Shown in pieces: positions 6,772 to 15,105 of a stretch of 17,532 nucleotides of DNA. The stretch covers positions 1 through 17,532 of the forward strand of contig JAOZJV010000010.1 in the NCBI GenBank assembly GCA_029935695.1, read 5' to 3'. Below the pieces are notes generated by a model. It did no database searches, was not told the DNA's origin, and saw nothing but the letters and a program-made list of their open reading frames with translations. The stretch comes from Candidatus Krumholzibacteriia bacterium (GTDB lineage Bacteria > Krumholzibacteriota > Krumholzibacteriia > LZORAL124-64-63). The translations under genes and the position numbers were made by a program. Position 1 is the first letter of the stretch; each line of letters begins with the position of its first letter.

Positions 6772-6846
6772 CGTCAATCTCCTAGGGAAAATGGTTTGAG
6801 CTTATAATACAACGTTCAGGTAAGGGCGGCTACCCGAAATGGGCAC

Positions 6847-8259
6847 TTACTCCTGGCCGAACGGCAAATTGAACCCGATCAGAAATTTGATTCGTTTGAA
6901 CGTGACTTCTGTCGGGGGGAATTTGCCTTCCAGTCCCTCTTCATTATCAGTGGTGTAAGTTGCGAAATGGTGGGATGTGCCATTGCCATAGGAGAACCCC
7001 AAACCAGTGGTGAATTCGATATTCATGAATTCAAAAGATGCTCCCACATTGGTGTGCTTGAGATTCCACAAGGCCATCATCATGTTGGGGTCGTCACTTT
7101 GGTTAAGGTTGCTTTTGTCAGACCAGAAGCTCAGGTACATGGCGACCCGGGAAGAAAAATTATGACTGCCGGCAATTCCCCAGTTGATAATGGAACGGGT
7201 GGAATAGCTTATGTCGTAGGTGAAAATATAGTTGGGATGACTTTGTGAAGAGAAGGAATCGGGGGACATGATGTCGTATTTGCCCAAGGTATTGAACCAT
7301 TCGGCAGAGACATAAAGGCGCGTATCGCCAAGCTTGTAGGCTGCTCCGGCGGCAATTGAAAGAGGTGATTTGAAGTTGGGACTTAAACCAGGCTGGTGAT
7401 TGACAGCCATGAATGTGTCAGGGGTGCCTTCAGGATCGAAAATATCGATCCCGGAAAGTGATCCGTCCTGGTATACGGACCCCTCGCCAATCACGCCAAC
7501 ACTGGGGGTGGTGAGGGTGACACCAAACGTCAAGGGGGAATAATCAAAGGCCAGGCCGGCTTTCAGCAGTAACCGAATATGCCAGAAATCTGAATAATCC
7601 ATGGAATAAATGTGAGAGAAATTTTCGTCGCTGCCCATCCCTTTGGCTGAAACCTGATTGCGCATGGATTGGTTGCGCAGGGCGCCAAAGGGCGTGATTC
7701 CCGCCAGGGTATGATCTCCAATCTGTTTGGCAAAAGTCACACCTGCCCAGTATTCGCTCACGGAGGTGATCTTGAAGGCTTCGCCGCTGAACCAGAAATT
7801 TCCTTCCTCCGGTGGAGCGGGGTTTTCGTCAATCTGGATTCCGGAGGCTTTGAAATCAAACTTCACCTTCTGCAGATATGAAAAGGCAATGGATAATTCA
7901 TCGTCTTCAGTATTTTGGGAGAACTGAATACCAAAAAAACCAGGACTGGGTGTGACCTGGGTGCTGGTTGGGTCGGATCCATTGTTAAAATTGTTTTCAG
8001 CCGTCAGGTTATAAGCTTCAAAAGTCTTAGTGGTCAGCAGCACGCTGGGTTTGTTTTCCATGGCGAGCCAGGCGGGGTTGTAATAAGTGGTGCTCAGATC
8101 ATTGGGAGCGCCCACAACAATGCCCCCCAGGAGTTGGGAACGGGTTCCGAATTGACTGTCCCAGAAGTGGGAATCCTGGGCCAGAAGAGTGGTTGTTGGC
8201 AGGGTAAGCATGGCGGCCAGAAGGAGAAACGATAATATATGGCGCAAGTCAGGTACCAT
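6847..8259 (-). CDS. FadL/OmpP1/TodX-like outer membrane beta-barrel protein
   Basis: Predicted outer membrane channel for hydrophobic compounds, 470 residues. A signal peptide (hydrophobic run LLLAAMLTLP, likely cleavage after LLA near residue 27) is followed by GAPNDLSTTYYNPAWLA. The conserved NPA (Asn61-Pro62-Ala63) is the N-terminal hallmark of the FadL family. The rest alternates short hydrophobic beta strands with polar turns, as expected for a barrel, and the protein ends in FLIGFNLPFGQE. A terminal aromatic residue, usual for barrel insertion, is not the last residue. The start is uncertain: ATG 8259 is given, but an in-frame GTG at 8265 is also possible and neither has a clear ribosome site. 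Substrate unknown. A conserved hypothetical PorV-like barrel is an alternative. Confidence 0.75.
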   Translation of the reverse strand: MVPDLRHILSFLLLAAMLTLPTTTLLAQDSHFWDSQFGTRSQLLGGIVVGAPNDLSTTYYNPAWLAMENKPSVLLTTKTFEAYNLTAENNFNNGSDPTSTQVTPSPGFFGIQFSQNTEDDELSIAFSYLQKVKFDFKASGIQIDENPAPPEEGNFWFSGEAFKITSVSEYWAGVTFAKQIGDHTLAGITPFGALRNQSMRNQVSAKGMGSDENFSHIYSMDYSDFWHIRLLLKAGLAFDYSPLTFGVTLTTPSVGVIGEGSVYQDGSLSGIDIFDPEGTPDTFMAVNHQPGLSPNFKSPLSIAAGAAYKLGDTRLYVSAEWFNTLGKYDIMSPDSFSSQSHPNYIFTYDISYSTRSIINWGIAGSHNFSSRVAMYLSFWSDKSNLNQSDDPNMMMALWNLKHTNVGASFEFMNIEFTTGLGFSYGNGTSHHFATYTTDNEEGLEGKFPPTEVTFKRIKFLIGFNLPFGQE

Positions 8260-8265
8260 CCACAC

Positions 8266-8575
8266 GACAGGGTCCAGGGTAGAATTTCTCGTGAGTTGAA
8301 ACTATTGCAGATGGCAGATGATTGCAACAATCTTCCATTGGGGTTAAAGTCATCCACATAATACAATTCCCAACTGACCGGAGGATAGAATTGAATTCCC
8401 GACAGCCAGATGAAACCAGGGTGCGCCAACTCAACGAATGGACGCCAGAAGCCCTGAAATATTACCCTGCAAAGTAAGCGGGTCAGAAAAACCGCTTTTC
8501 CTGATGCTTTCATGGCTTATTATGGTTTGAATTCTTGCACGGACGCAAAAAGTTGACAGAACACTGGGATGGTTC
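8266..8575. other. Divergent intergenic region between the FadL-like gene and murG
   Basis: About 310 bases without a convincing gene. It must hold the start signals for both divergent genes, but no strong promoter stands out. Weak elements are a TATTAT-like -10 in the minus direction near 8355, another TATTAT in the plus direction near 8518-8523, and a small inverted repeat GATTG-CAA-CAATC at 8320-8332 that could be a regulator site. A six-pair hairpin (AAGCGG/CCGCTT, 8476-8497) followed by TTCC is too weak to call a terminator. Confidence 0.4.
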
Positions 8576-10558
8576 ATGAAGTATCTGATGACAGGCGGCG
8601 GAACAGGGGGGCATTTGTACCCGGCTCTGGCCGTGGCGCGAGAGCTGGCGAAAGATGCGGACAACAAGTTGTTGTACGTGGGCATTCGCGGGCGCGCTGA
8701 AGAGAAGATACTCGGGGGCAATCGCAAGGATCCCCGCATCCCTCTGGTGTTTGCCGCCTCGATGGGCTTTCCCGGGCGCAGCCTGCGTCAGCTTCCCGGC
8801 TTCTTTCTGACTCTTTGTTTTGGTTGCCTGCAGGCCACCGGCCATCTGCTTCGGTTCCGCCCGGACCTGATTTTGGCCACGGGTGGTTACGCCAGTGCGC
8901 CCACGGTTTTTGCCGCCTGGATTTTGCGCAAATTGGGCTTGTTAAAAACCCGCATCCTCATTCACGAACAAAATGCCCAGCCGGGACTGATGAACCGTCA
9001 GGCTGCCAAGCTGGCCGACCTGGTGGCTCTGACTTACCGCACTTCGGCAGCACATTTGCCCACGGATAAAGTTCAGCTGGTGGGTTATCCCGTGCGGCGG
9101 GATTTGATGGAGCGACCTTCCAGGGATGATGCCTGCCGTCTTTTCGATCTGGATCCTGGCAAACCGGTGCTGCTGGTTTTCGGCGGGAGCCAGGGAGCCC
9201 GTTGCATCAATCGCACCCTGTACCGGATTTTACCGGATTTGCTGGACGATGGGGTGCAGGTGATTCATGGCTACGGCACATCTTCAGGCTCAGGCTACGA
9301 TGCCGGCGTTGAGCATCGGGATGCCATGAAAAGCCTGGAAGATCATCCGGGTATGAATTCTCTCTACCGTCCTTTCGATTACCTTCATGACATTCGTCAG
9401 GCTTATGCCGCAGCCACACTGGTGGTGGCCCGGGCCGGTGCCGGGGCCATTTTTGAACTGCTCAGTTGCGGATTGCCCACCATTTTAATTCCCAAGATGG
9501 GATTGCCGGCGGATCACCAGGTGGCCAACGCCCGGGGCGTTCAGGAAGCCGGCGCCGTGGAAGTGGTTCTGGAACGTCCTTTGCCGGTGGATGGAGGCTT
9601 CGAGGAAGAAGTGGATTGCGACCTGCTTCTGGGAAAAATTCGATCCCTGCTGGCAGATCCTGTCCGGCTCCGCGGCATGGCCGACAACTGCAGTGAATTG
9701 TCCCAGGAAGGTGTGCTGGAACGTTTCATGGAAACGGTTCAGAACATGGCCCGTGGCCACAAGATGAAGTTCGAAAATTTGAGCTCTTCTGCCGAGACAG
9801 ATGAAATGAGCGGGTTGGAAGGAAAATCCGATGAAAATCTGATCGGGGTGGCTTCCCGTGGAGGAACCAGCCCCGAGGTGTTTCGTTATCTGCAATACCG
9901 TTGCGGAGCGGCACTGGCTTCGGCTGCCTGGGCCCGGCAAAACCGTGGCATCAAACTGGCAGGAGTTCTGCGCGACCGCACTCTGATTCCCTTGCTTCTG
10001 CATATGGAAAATGATCCCCGGCCCGCACCACCGCTGGCCAGGCTTCTGGGGCAAAAAGGCATCCAGAATGGTTTCATTCGCCGGAACCTGGCCACGGCCC
10101 TGGGACAAATCGGCGATACTTCCGACCAGGTCATGCAGGCCCTGATTCGCAAATTGGATGATGGTTACTGGGAAGTCCGGGTGGAGGCCATCAGCGCTTT
10201 GGCCAAACTGGACAGCCGCAACCACTGCCCCGAACTGGTGAGTCGTTTGTTGGGATTCCTGGACAGCAAAAATTTTGAAGAGGTGCTGGCTGCCTTGTTT
10301 TACTGGAACGAAAGAGCCGAGACAGCCGATTGCCGGGAGCTAATTTTCCCTCTGGTGAACCACCACAATGTGCGGGTCCGCGAACGCACGCTGGTGGTCC
10401 TGGCTCAGCAGGTTCGGGCCCGGCGCATTCCCGCCGACGTCCTGGGCAAAGAACTCAAAGAAATCATGGTGACGACCACCTGGTTCACTCCGGGCTTTCC
10501 CCTGAAAAACAATCTGCGAGACCTGGGTCAGGCCGTGGAGGAGGTGTTGCGCCCATGA
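8576..10558 (+). CDS. murG: MurG glycosyltransferase fused to a C-terminal HEAT-repeat domain
   Basis: MurG transfers GlcNAc from UDP-GlcNAc to lipid I, making lipid II at the inner face of the membrane. The first 390 or so residues are a complete MurG: GGGTGGHLYPAL (residues 7-18), HEQNAQPGLMNR, GYPVRRDL, FGGSQGAR, RAGAGAIFEL and ADHQVANA, which include the usual donor-binding loop and His-Gln-Asn segment. Normal MurG ends at about 360 residues. Here the frame continues to 660 residues through a polar linker (about 395-420) into helical repeats of HEAT type, clearest around residues 500-620 (RRNLATALGQIGD, YWEVRVEAISALAKL, HNVRVRERTLVVLAQQ). The ATG has only a weak upstream site. The stop codon overlaps the start of mraY (ATGA), so the two are translationally coupled. 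The role of the HEAT part is unknown; protein binding is the usual function of such repeats. Confidence 0.93.
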   Translation: MKYLMTGGGTGGHLYPALAVARELAKDADNKLLYVGIRGRAEEKILGGNRKDPRIPLVFAASMGFPGRSLRQLPGFFLTLCFGCLQATGHLLRFRPDLILATGGYASAPTVFAAWILRKLGLLKTRILIHEQNAQPGLMNRQAAKLADLVALTYRTSAAHLPTDKVQLVGYPVRRDLMERPSRDDACRLFDLDPGKPVLLVFGGSQGARCINRTLYRILPDLLDDGVQVIHGYGTSSGSGYDAGVEHRDAMKSLEDHPGMNSLYRPFDYLHDIRQAYAAATLVVARAGAGAIFELLSCGLPTILIPKMGLPADHQVANARGVQEAGAVEVVLERPLPVDGGFEEEVDCDLLLGKIRSLLADPVRLRGMADNCSELSQEGVLERFMETVQNMARGHKMKFENLSSSAETDEMSGLEGKSDENLIGVASRGGTSPEVFRYLQYRCGAALASAAWARQNRGIKLAGVLRDRTLIPLLLHMENDPRPAPPLARLLGQKGIQNGFIRRNLATALGQIGDTSDQVMQALIRKLDDGYWEVRVEAISALAKLDSRNHCPELVSRLLGFLDSKNFEEVLAALFYWNERAETADCRELIFPLVNHHNVRVRERTLVVLAQQVRARRIPADVLGKELKEIMVTTTWFTPGFPLKNNLRDLGQAVEEVLRP

Positions 10559-11661
10559 TTATGTGGCTGGCGCATTTCATACGTGATTTGGGTGATGGTC
10601 TGAGCTTTCTGCGCTTGGCCGATTACCTGAGTTTCCGGGCCGTGATGGCCACCATGACCACTTTCACCGTGAGCCTCATCATCGGCCGCCCCATGATCAC
10701 CATGCTGCACCGCAAGGGCATGCGCGATGTGGTGGAAGATTTTGGCGTCATCGACATCAAGAGCAAACGCGGCACCCCGACCATGGGTGGCCTCATCATC
10801 ATTGCCGCCTTTCTGGTTGGTTATCTGCTGTGGTGCGACCTGACAAATCCTTTCACTTACGCGGGCCTGTTCGCCTGCCTGGGTTTTGGAGCCATCGGTT
10901 TTGTTGATGATTTGGGCAAAGTGCGCGGGGGCGGTGGCAAGGCCGGGCTGTCTCAGGGCGCCAAGCTGTTCTTTCAAATTCTCCTGGCTTTGGTGCTGGT
11001 GTGGTGGGTGATGTCCAGTCGCTCGCCGTTGCCGGACCATCTGCGCACCCTGTTGTTCATTCCCTTCAAGAAGTCGGCGCTGCTGGATTTGGGCTGGATG
11101 TACGGACCGTTCATGGTGTTCGTCATTCTGGCCGTGGCCAACAGTGTAAATTTTGCTGACGGCATGGACGGCCTGGCCACAGTGCCCGCAGCCATTGCCT
11201 TTGTGGTGTACGCCGTGCTGGCCTATGTCATCGGCAACGAATTTTACAGCACATATATGCACTACGATTACATCCTCGGCAGTGGGGAAATGACGGTGCT
11301 CAGCGGCGCGGTCCTGGGCGCCTGCATGGGCTTTCTCTGGTACAACTCCTACCCGGCCCAGGTTTTCATGGGCGACACAGGGAGCATGGCTCTTGGCGGC
11401 CTGCTTTCGGTGGTCATCATTCTGGTGAAACAGGAAATGCTCTTTCTGATTGTAGGAGGCATCTTCGTGGTGGAAGGCGCCTCGGTGCTGATTCAGCAGC
11501 AGATTGGGTTTGCTATTCTGGGCCGGCGGCTGCTCTTGCGCGCACCCATTCACCACGCATTTGAGCGGCAGGGTATTGCCGAAACCAAGATTGTCATCCG
11601 CTTCTGGATGGTGGCGTTGATCCTTGGTTTTGTGGGTCTGCTTTCCCTGAAGATTCGGTGA
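10555..11661 (+). CDS. mraY: Phospho-MurNAc-pentapeptide transferase MraY
   Basis: Integral membrane enzyme that attaches phospho-MurNAc-pentapeptide to undecaprenyl phosphate to form lipid I, the substrate of the preceding MurG. It has 368 residues, close to the family's usual 360, with about ten hydrophobic helices. Visible motifs are KRGTPTMGG, FVDDLGK (Asp118-Asp119), NSVNFADGMDGLA (196-208), FMGDTGSMALGG and the C-terminal RAPIHHAFE. The last is normally HHH; here the third histidine is Ala335. The longer open frame upstream of 10555 only overlaps murG. ATG 10555 sits in an ATGA overlap with a GGAGGAGG stretch just upstream; ATG 10561 is an alternative. The order murG then mraY differs from the usual dcw cluster, where mraY is first and murD and ftsW lie between. 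Confidence 0.95.
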   Translation: MIMWLAHFIRDLGDGLSFLRLADYLSFRAVMATMTTFTVSLIIGRPMITMLHRKGMRDVVEDFGVIDIKSKRGTPTMGGLIIIAAFLVGYLLWCDLTNPFTYAGLFACLGFGAIGFVDDLGKVRGGGGKAGLSQGAKLFFQILLALVLVWWVMSSRSPLPDHLRTLLFIPFKKSALLDLGWMYGPFMVFVILAVANSVNFADGMDGLATVPAAIAFVVYAVLAYVIGNEFYSTYMHYDYILGSGEMTVLSGAVLGACMGFLWYNSYPAQVFMGDTGSMALGGLLSVVIILVKQEMLFLIVGGIFVVEGASVLIQQQIGFAILGRRLLLRAPIHHAFERQGIAETKIVIRFWMVALILGFVGLLSLKIR

Positions 11662-12755
11662 TGCGAGCGGTTGTCCTTTTCCTGTTGTTGATCCAGATGG
11701 CCGGCTTGTCTGCGGCCCAAACTTCCGAAGAAAAAGCTCACCAGGTGCTGGCCGAATTGACCCTTGAACAAAAGGTCGCCCAACTCTTCCTCGTTTATCA
11801 TTCCCCTGCAGACTTTATGGCCGAGCATGGGTTTGGCGGCAGCCTGGTGATGGAGTCCATGGTGCGCGATGCGGCGGCCCTGGAAGAGTCCTTACGTGAG
11901 GCTCGCCAACTGTGCGCCGTTCCTTTGCTGGTGGCCATGGATCAGGAAGGTGGGGAAATTAACCGGATGCGGCCTCTGCCCGGTTTCGAGGTCGTCGCTT
12001 CGGCTGAAGAAATGGCGCTCTGGTCAGCCGATTCCGTGCGAACTTATCTCCAGCCGGCGGCTGCTCGTCTGCATGCCCTGGGGGTGAACCTCAATCTGGC
12101 ACCGGTGCTCGATCCGAGCGTGAATGTTGATCACCAGGCCACTTTGATGAAGAGCCGTCAGCGGTCTTTCGGGAAAGACAGCCGCGCCATTGTTCCGCCT
12201 GCCCGGGCGTTCATGCAGGGTTTTGCAGATCACGGCATCCAGTGTGTGGTGAAGCATTTTCCCGGCTATGCAGTGCAGGAAAACAGCGACCATGAGGTGG
12301 CTGAATCTCTGGCCGACCGGTCTGCTCTGGTGGGCTATGTGCATCCTTTTGCCGCCTGCATGGACGACGCCGGCGGCGTGATGATGTCCAGCATCCTGTT
12401 CAGTTTTGTCTCGGACAGGCCGGCGGTTTTTGACAGCAGCCTGGTGGCTTTGTCCCGATGCGGTTTTGAAGATCGTCTGGTGATGACGGATGATTTGTGG
12501 GGCATGGCGTTGCGGTCGTGGGTCAGCGGGGGAGAGGTTGAGCGGACTGAATATCCGGCAGCCGACTTGCAGCGCCTGACCTTGTTGGCTTTTAATGCGG
12601 GCAACGATATGCTGATGATCACCTATCCGGCCAAGGCTGTTTTGATGAAGGAGATCCTGGTGGAAGCCACCAGGGGCAACCACCAGATGCAGGAGAGATT
12701 GGACCAGTCAGTGTACCGGATTCTTTTGTTGAAGGCTAAGTTGGGGTTGTTTTAG
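11661..12755 (+). CDS. Exported glycoside hydrolase family 3 protein (NagZ-like beta-N-acetylhexosaminidase)
   Basis: Predicted GH3 enzyme of 364 residues that would release GlcNAc or a related sugar from peptidoglycan fragments. Motifs match NagZ-like proteins: AMDQEGGEINRM, LGVNLNLAPVLDP, KHFPG (198-202) and VMTDDLWGMA, with the nucleophile Asp at 277 or 278. The loop that normally reads GHGDTxVDSH reads GYAVQENSDH, so the Asp of the Asp-His acid/base pair is displaced while His211 stays in place. A signal peptide (hydrophobic core up to about residue 18, cleavage near SAA|Q) sends it to the periplasm, whereas E. coli NagZ is cytosolic. The start overlaps the mraY stop (TGATG), making it the third gene of the murG-mraY operon. 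Family certain; exact substrate not. Confidence 0.88.
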   Translation: MRAVVLFLLLIQMAGLSAAQTSEEKAHQVLAELTLEQKVAQLFLVYHSPADFMAEHGFGGSLVMESMVRDAAALEESLREARQLCAVPLLVAMDQEGGEINRMRPLPGFEVVASAEEMALWSADSVRTYLQPAAARLHALGVNLNLAPVLDPSVNVDHQATLMKSRQRSFGKDSRAIVPPARAFMQGFADHGIQCVVKHFPGYAVQENSDHEVAESLADRSALVGYVHPFAACMDDAGGVMMSSILFSFVSDRPAVFDSSLVALSRCGFEDRLVMTDDLWGMALRSWVSGGEVERTEYPAADLQRLTLLAFNAGNDMLMITYPAKAVLMKEILVEATRGNHQMQERLDQSVYRILLLKAKLGLF

Positions 12756-12759
12756 CCCT

Positions 12760-14208
12760 TCATTTTTCCCGCCTGATTCTCCGGCGCCATGCATAGGGCA
12801 GGGCAATCCACGAGGCAGTTGACAGTCCCAGGACCACCATCAGTGGCCAGCCATATCCTTCCATGCAAAGCAGCGCGTTGAACAGGAGGAAAACCTGCAT
12901 GCTGACCCCTCCCACAAGATTTTGGAAACTGATTCGTGACCAAAGAAGGGAGATCAGCAACGACACGGGCATGATCAGAAGTGGCAGAAAGGGAATGTGG
13001 GGGCGAGTGGGAGGATAGTATGCCCAGAGCATACGGGGTGTTTCATATTCAGGCATGATGGCACCCATAAGGTGGAGCAATCCCAAGGTCAGGAGTGACA
13101 ATGCAGCCACGATGATCACCGCCCATCCGGCAAAATAATAACCAGTTTTTTCAGTGGCCAAACGGTCACGGAGCAGCCCAAAGGGTCGGGTGGCCAGATG
13201 ATGGAATGCAATAAAGGGAAAGATGGTGAACATGAAAGGAAAGGAGCTGTACCAGCCATACATTTCTTCATTGCACTTGGACACATGAAGGGAATCGGCA
13301 TAACCGATTGTTAAAATAAAAAGCACAATGAATATGGCAATACCCCACAAGCCAGCACCGGTTCGGGGCACGGTCGTGGCCAAACTGAGATGAAGGGTTT
13401 CCCAAAAGATGGCCCAGCTTTCCCTCCCCGCATAACGCTCGCGGGATGCTTTCTCCAAACAGAGATCCATGGTGTTTTTTAAAGGCCGGTCGCCTTGGCT
13501 TTTTATTTGAGCGTGAACTGCGTGGCTGTTTTTAAAAACCTGAATCTTAGCTGGTTGATAGAGATCCATAGTGGAGATATATGGTTGTTCCGCCAGCCGG
13601 CGGGGCAGGTTCAGCGCCATCAAAATGCGGATGGTTAAACCAATGATCAGGGCTGAACCTATTAGCACTAAGCCATGATGGCCAAGCCAGTGGGAGTAAG
13701 TTTGGGGGTCCGCCTTCTTGCCCAGTTGGATAAAGAAGAAGTAGGGAAGCATCACCTTGGCCGTCAGCCATGCCGAATATTTGAACAGGAAATCAACCAG
13801 TGAGGTTATGGCAAAAGAGGCCATGACTACAAAGCCCAGGGTCAGGGAATTCAGAAGATTTCCTGTGGTTACGGGGGCCAGTGCCGGCAGGAACAAGGCC
13901 AACAGGAAGGTGATGATTCCGATAACCAGCATCATTGACATCTGAGTGGAAAGCACCGAATGCTGGAAATTTGGCAAAAGAAAACCGGTTCCTCTGCTCA
14001 TCATTTCCTTTTGGGTTTCAGTGATGAAGTAACCCAGAGAGATGCCCACTAATGGCAGGGCCGCCATGATGAACCACCAGGTATTGCCCTGCCAATGATC
14101 TGCCACCAGAACCGGCGGCAAAAGGAACAAGGTGGTGATGGTCATAACCATCAATCCCAGTTTCCAGTTTTTGGGAAAGAGCCTCAGATGATAATTGACT
14201 GCGTTCAT
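12760..14208 (-). CDS. Polytopic membrane protein, putative ABC transporter permease
   Basis: Inner-membrane protein of 482 residues with roughly ten or more hydrophobic segments, and a polar cytoplasmic-type loop around residues 215-270 (QIKSQGDRPLKNT, EKASRERYAG). I do not recognise a named family from sequence. Its position explains it best: it begins 6 bases after the stop of an ABC ATPase gene in an operon with a YtrA-type GntR repressor, where the third gene is normally the ABC-2-type membrane subunit. An AGGG ribosome site lies 5 bases before the ATG. It is convergent with the GH3 gene, with only 4 bases between stop codons and no visible terminator. The permease role is inferred from context. 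Confidence 0.6.
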   Translation of the reverse strand: MNAVNYHLRLFPKNWKLGLMVMTITTLFLLPPVLVADHWQGNTWWFIMAALPLVGISLGYFITETQKEMMSRGTGFLLPNFQHSVLSTQMSMMLVIGIITFLLALFLPALAPVTTGNLLNSLTLGFVVMASFAITSLVDFLFKYSAWLTAKVMLPYFFFIQLGKKADPQTYSHWLGHHGLVLIGSALIIGLTIRILMALNLPRRLAEQPYISTMDLYQPAKIQVFKNSHAVHAQIKSQGDRPLKNTMDLCLEKASRERYAGRESWAIFWETLHLSLATTVPRTGAGLWGIAIFIVLFILTIGYADSLHVSKCNEEMYGWYSSFPFMFTIFPFIAFHHLATRPFGLLRDRLATEKTGYYFAGWAVIIVAALSLLTLGLLHLMGAIMPEYETPRMLWAYYPPTRPHIPFLPLLIMPVSLLISLLWSRISFQNLVGGVSMQVFLLFNALLCMEGYGWPLMVVLGLSTASWIALPYAWRRRIRREK

Positions 14209-14214
14209 GGTGCC

Positions 14215-15105
14215 CTACTTTCCACTGACGATCAGACGATAAATTTCTTCAAAATCCAGCCGGTCGATATCAGCCTGGCAGTTCAGGGCCGCCACTTCCC
14301 GCCTGACCAGTTCCGCATCAGGGTTGTGGATCTTGGCCACGGCCGAGGCACCCTGATGGTCCAGGTTCTTCAATCCCTGCAAAGTAATATTTGCCGGCAA
14401 ATTGCCCCCAAGGCTGCGCAGGTTGATGCGGTAATATTCTTCCCTCAAATCATCAAGATCCTGGAAGCAATGAACCTGTCCTTCGTCAATGATCAGCACC
14501 TTGTCGATGATCTTCTGCACATCGGTCAGAATGTGCGAACTGATGAGAATGGTGCGGCCCGGGTCCTGGATCAGTTCCATCAGAAGATCCAGAAAATCCT
14601 GCCGCACGACCGGGTCCAGGGAAGCGGCCGGTTCGTCGAGAATCAACAACTCGGGTCGGTGCGACACACCCAGCACAATGCTCAGGCGTTGCTTCTGGCC
14701 AACGGAAAGACCGCCGACTTTTTGGTTGTTCTTGAGTTTGAAATCTTCAAGCAGACGATGGGCCAATGCTTCGTCCCACTGAAGATAGTGGGCCTGGGTG
14801 AAGTTGATGGTTTCACCAACGGTGAGCCAATCCAGCAGTTCGCTTTGCTGGCTCACGTAACCGATCCGGGCCATTTGTTTGCCGTCCAATTTGCTGGCCT
14901 CGGTGCCGAAAGTTTCCACGCCGCCGCGCGACGGTTGAAGCAGCCCGATAATGTGTTTGAAGAGGGTGGTTTTGCCGCAGCCATTGGGACCCAGCACACC
15001 AACAACCGATCCCGGTGCGATGTCCAGATTGATATCCTGAAGAGCGTGGTTGCTCTTGAAGTCCTTGCAAAGTTTACGGACTTTGATCACGGGTTGAGTT
15101 GTCAT
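14215..15105 (-). CDS. ABC transporter ATP-binding protein (YtrB-like)
   Basis: Cytoplasmic ATPase subunit of an ABC transporter, 296 residues. All nucleotide-binding motifs are present: Walker A GPNGCGKTT (39-47), Q-loop VSQQ (84-87), signature LSVGQ (133-137; the usual second Gly of LSGGQ is Val), Walker B LLILDEP (153-159), D-loop SLD and the switch His in SSH (189-191). A C-terminal part of about 85 residues beyond the ATPase core is typical of ABC-2 exporters of the CcmA/YtrB/NatA type. The start codon overlaps the stop of the upstream GntR-type regulator (ATGA), and the membrane subunit follows 6 bases after its end. Substrate unknown; such systems often respond to envelope-acting antibiotics. 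Confidence 0.92.
   Translation of the reverse strand: MTTQPVIKVRKLCKDFKSNHALQDINLDIAPGSVVGVLGPNGCGKTTLFKHIIGLLQPSRGGVETFGTEASKLDGKQMARIGYVSQQSELLDWLTVGETINFTQAHYLQWDEALAHRLLEDFKLKNNQKVGGLSVGQKQRLSIVLGVSHRPELLILDEPAASLDPVVRQDFLDLLMELIQDPGRTILISSHILTDVQKIIDKVLIIDEGQVHCFQDLDDLREEYYRINLRSLGGNLPANITLQGLKNLDHQGASAVAKIHNPDAELVRREVAALNCQADIDRLDFEEIYRLIVSGK

Noticed and set aside
8321..8338. TGGAAGATTGTTGCAAT on the minus strand resembles a second sigma-54 promoter upstream of the FadL-like gene
   Set aside because: The GG and GC doublets are 9 bases apart instead of 10, and the -24 element is poor. Sigma-54 does not tolerate this spacing well.
8476..8497. AAGCGG/CCGCTT hairpin before murG as a terminator or attenuator
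   Set aside because: Six pairs with a 10-base loop and a very short T stretch, with no gene ending just upstream on that strand.
8094..8513. Minus-strand frame of 139 residues spanning the murG upstream region
   Set aside because: Overlaps the FadL-like gene in another frame, has no ribosome site or recognisable domain, and its composition looks like translated noncoding sequence.
9764..10558. The HEAT-repeat part of MurG as a separate gene starting at ATG 9764
   Set aside because: The frame is continuous with MurG and no Shine-Dalgarno sequence precedes that ATG, so a fusion is the simpler reading.
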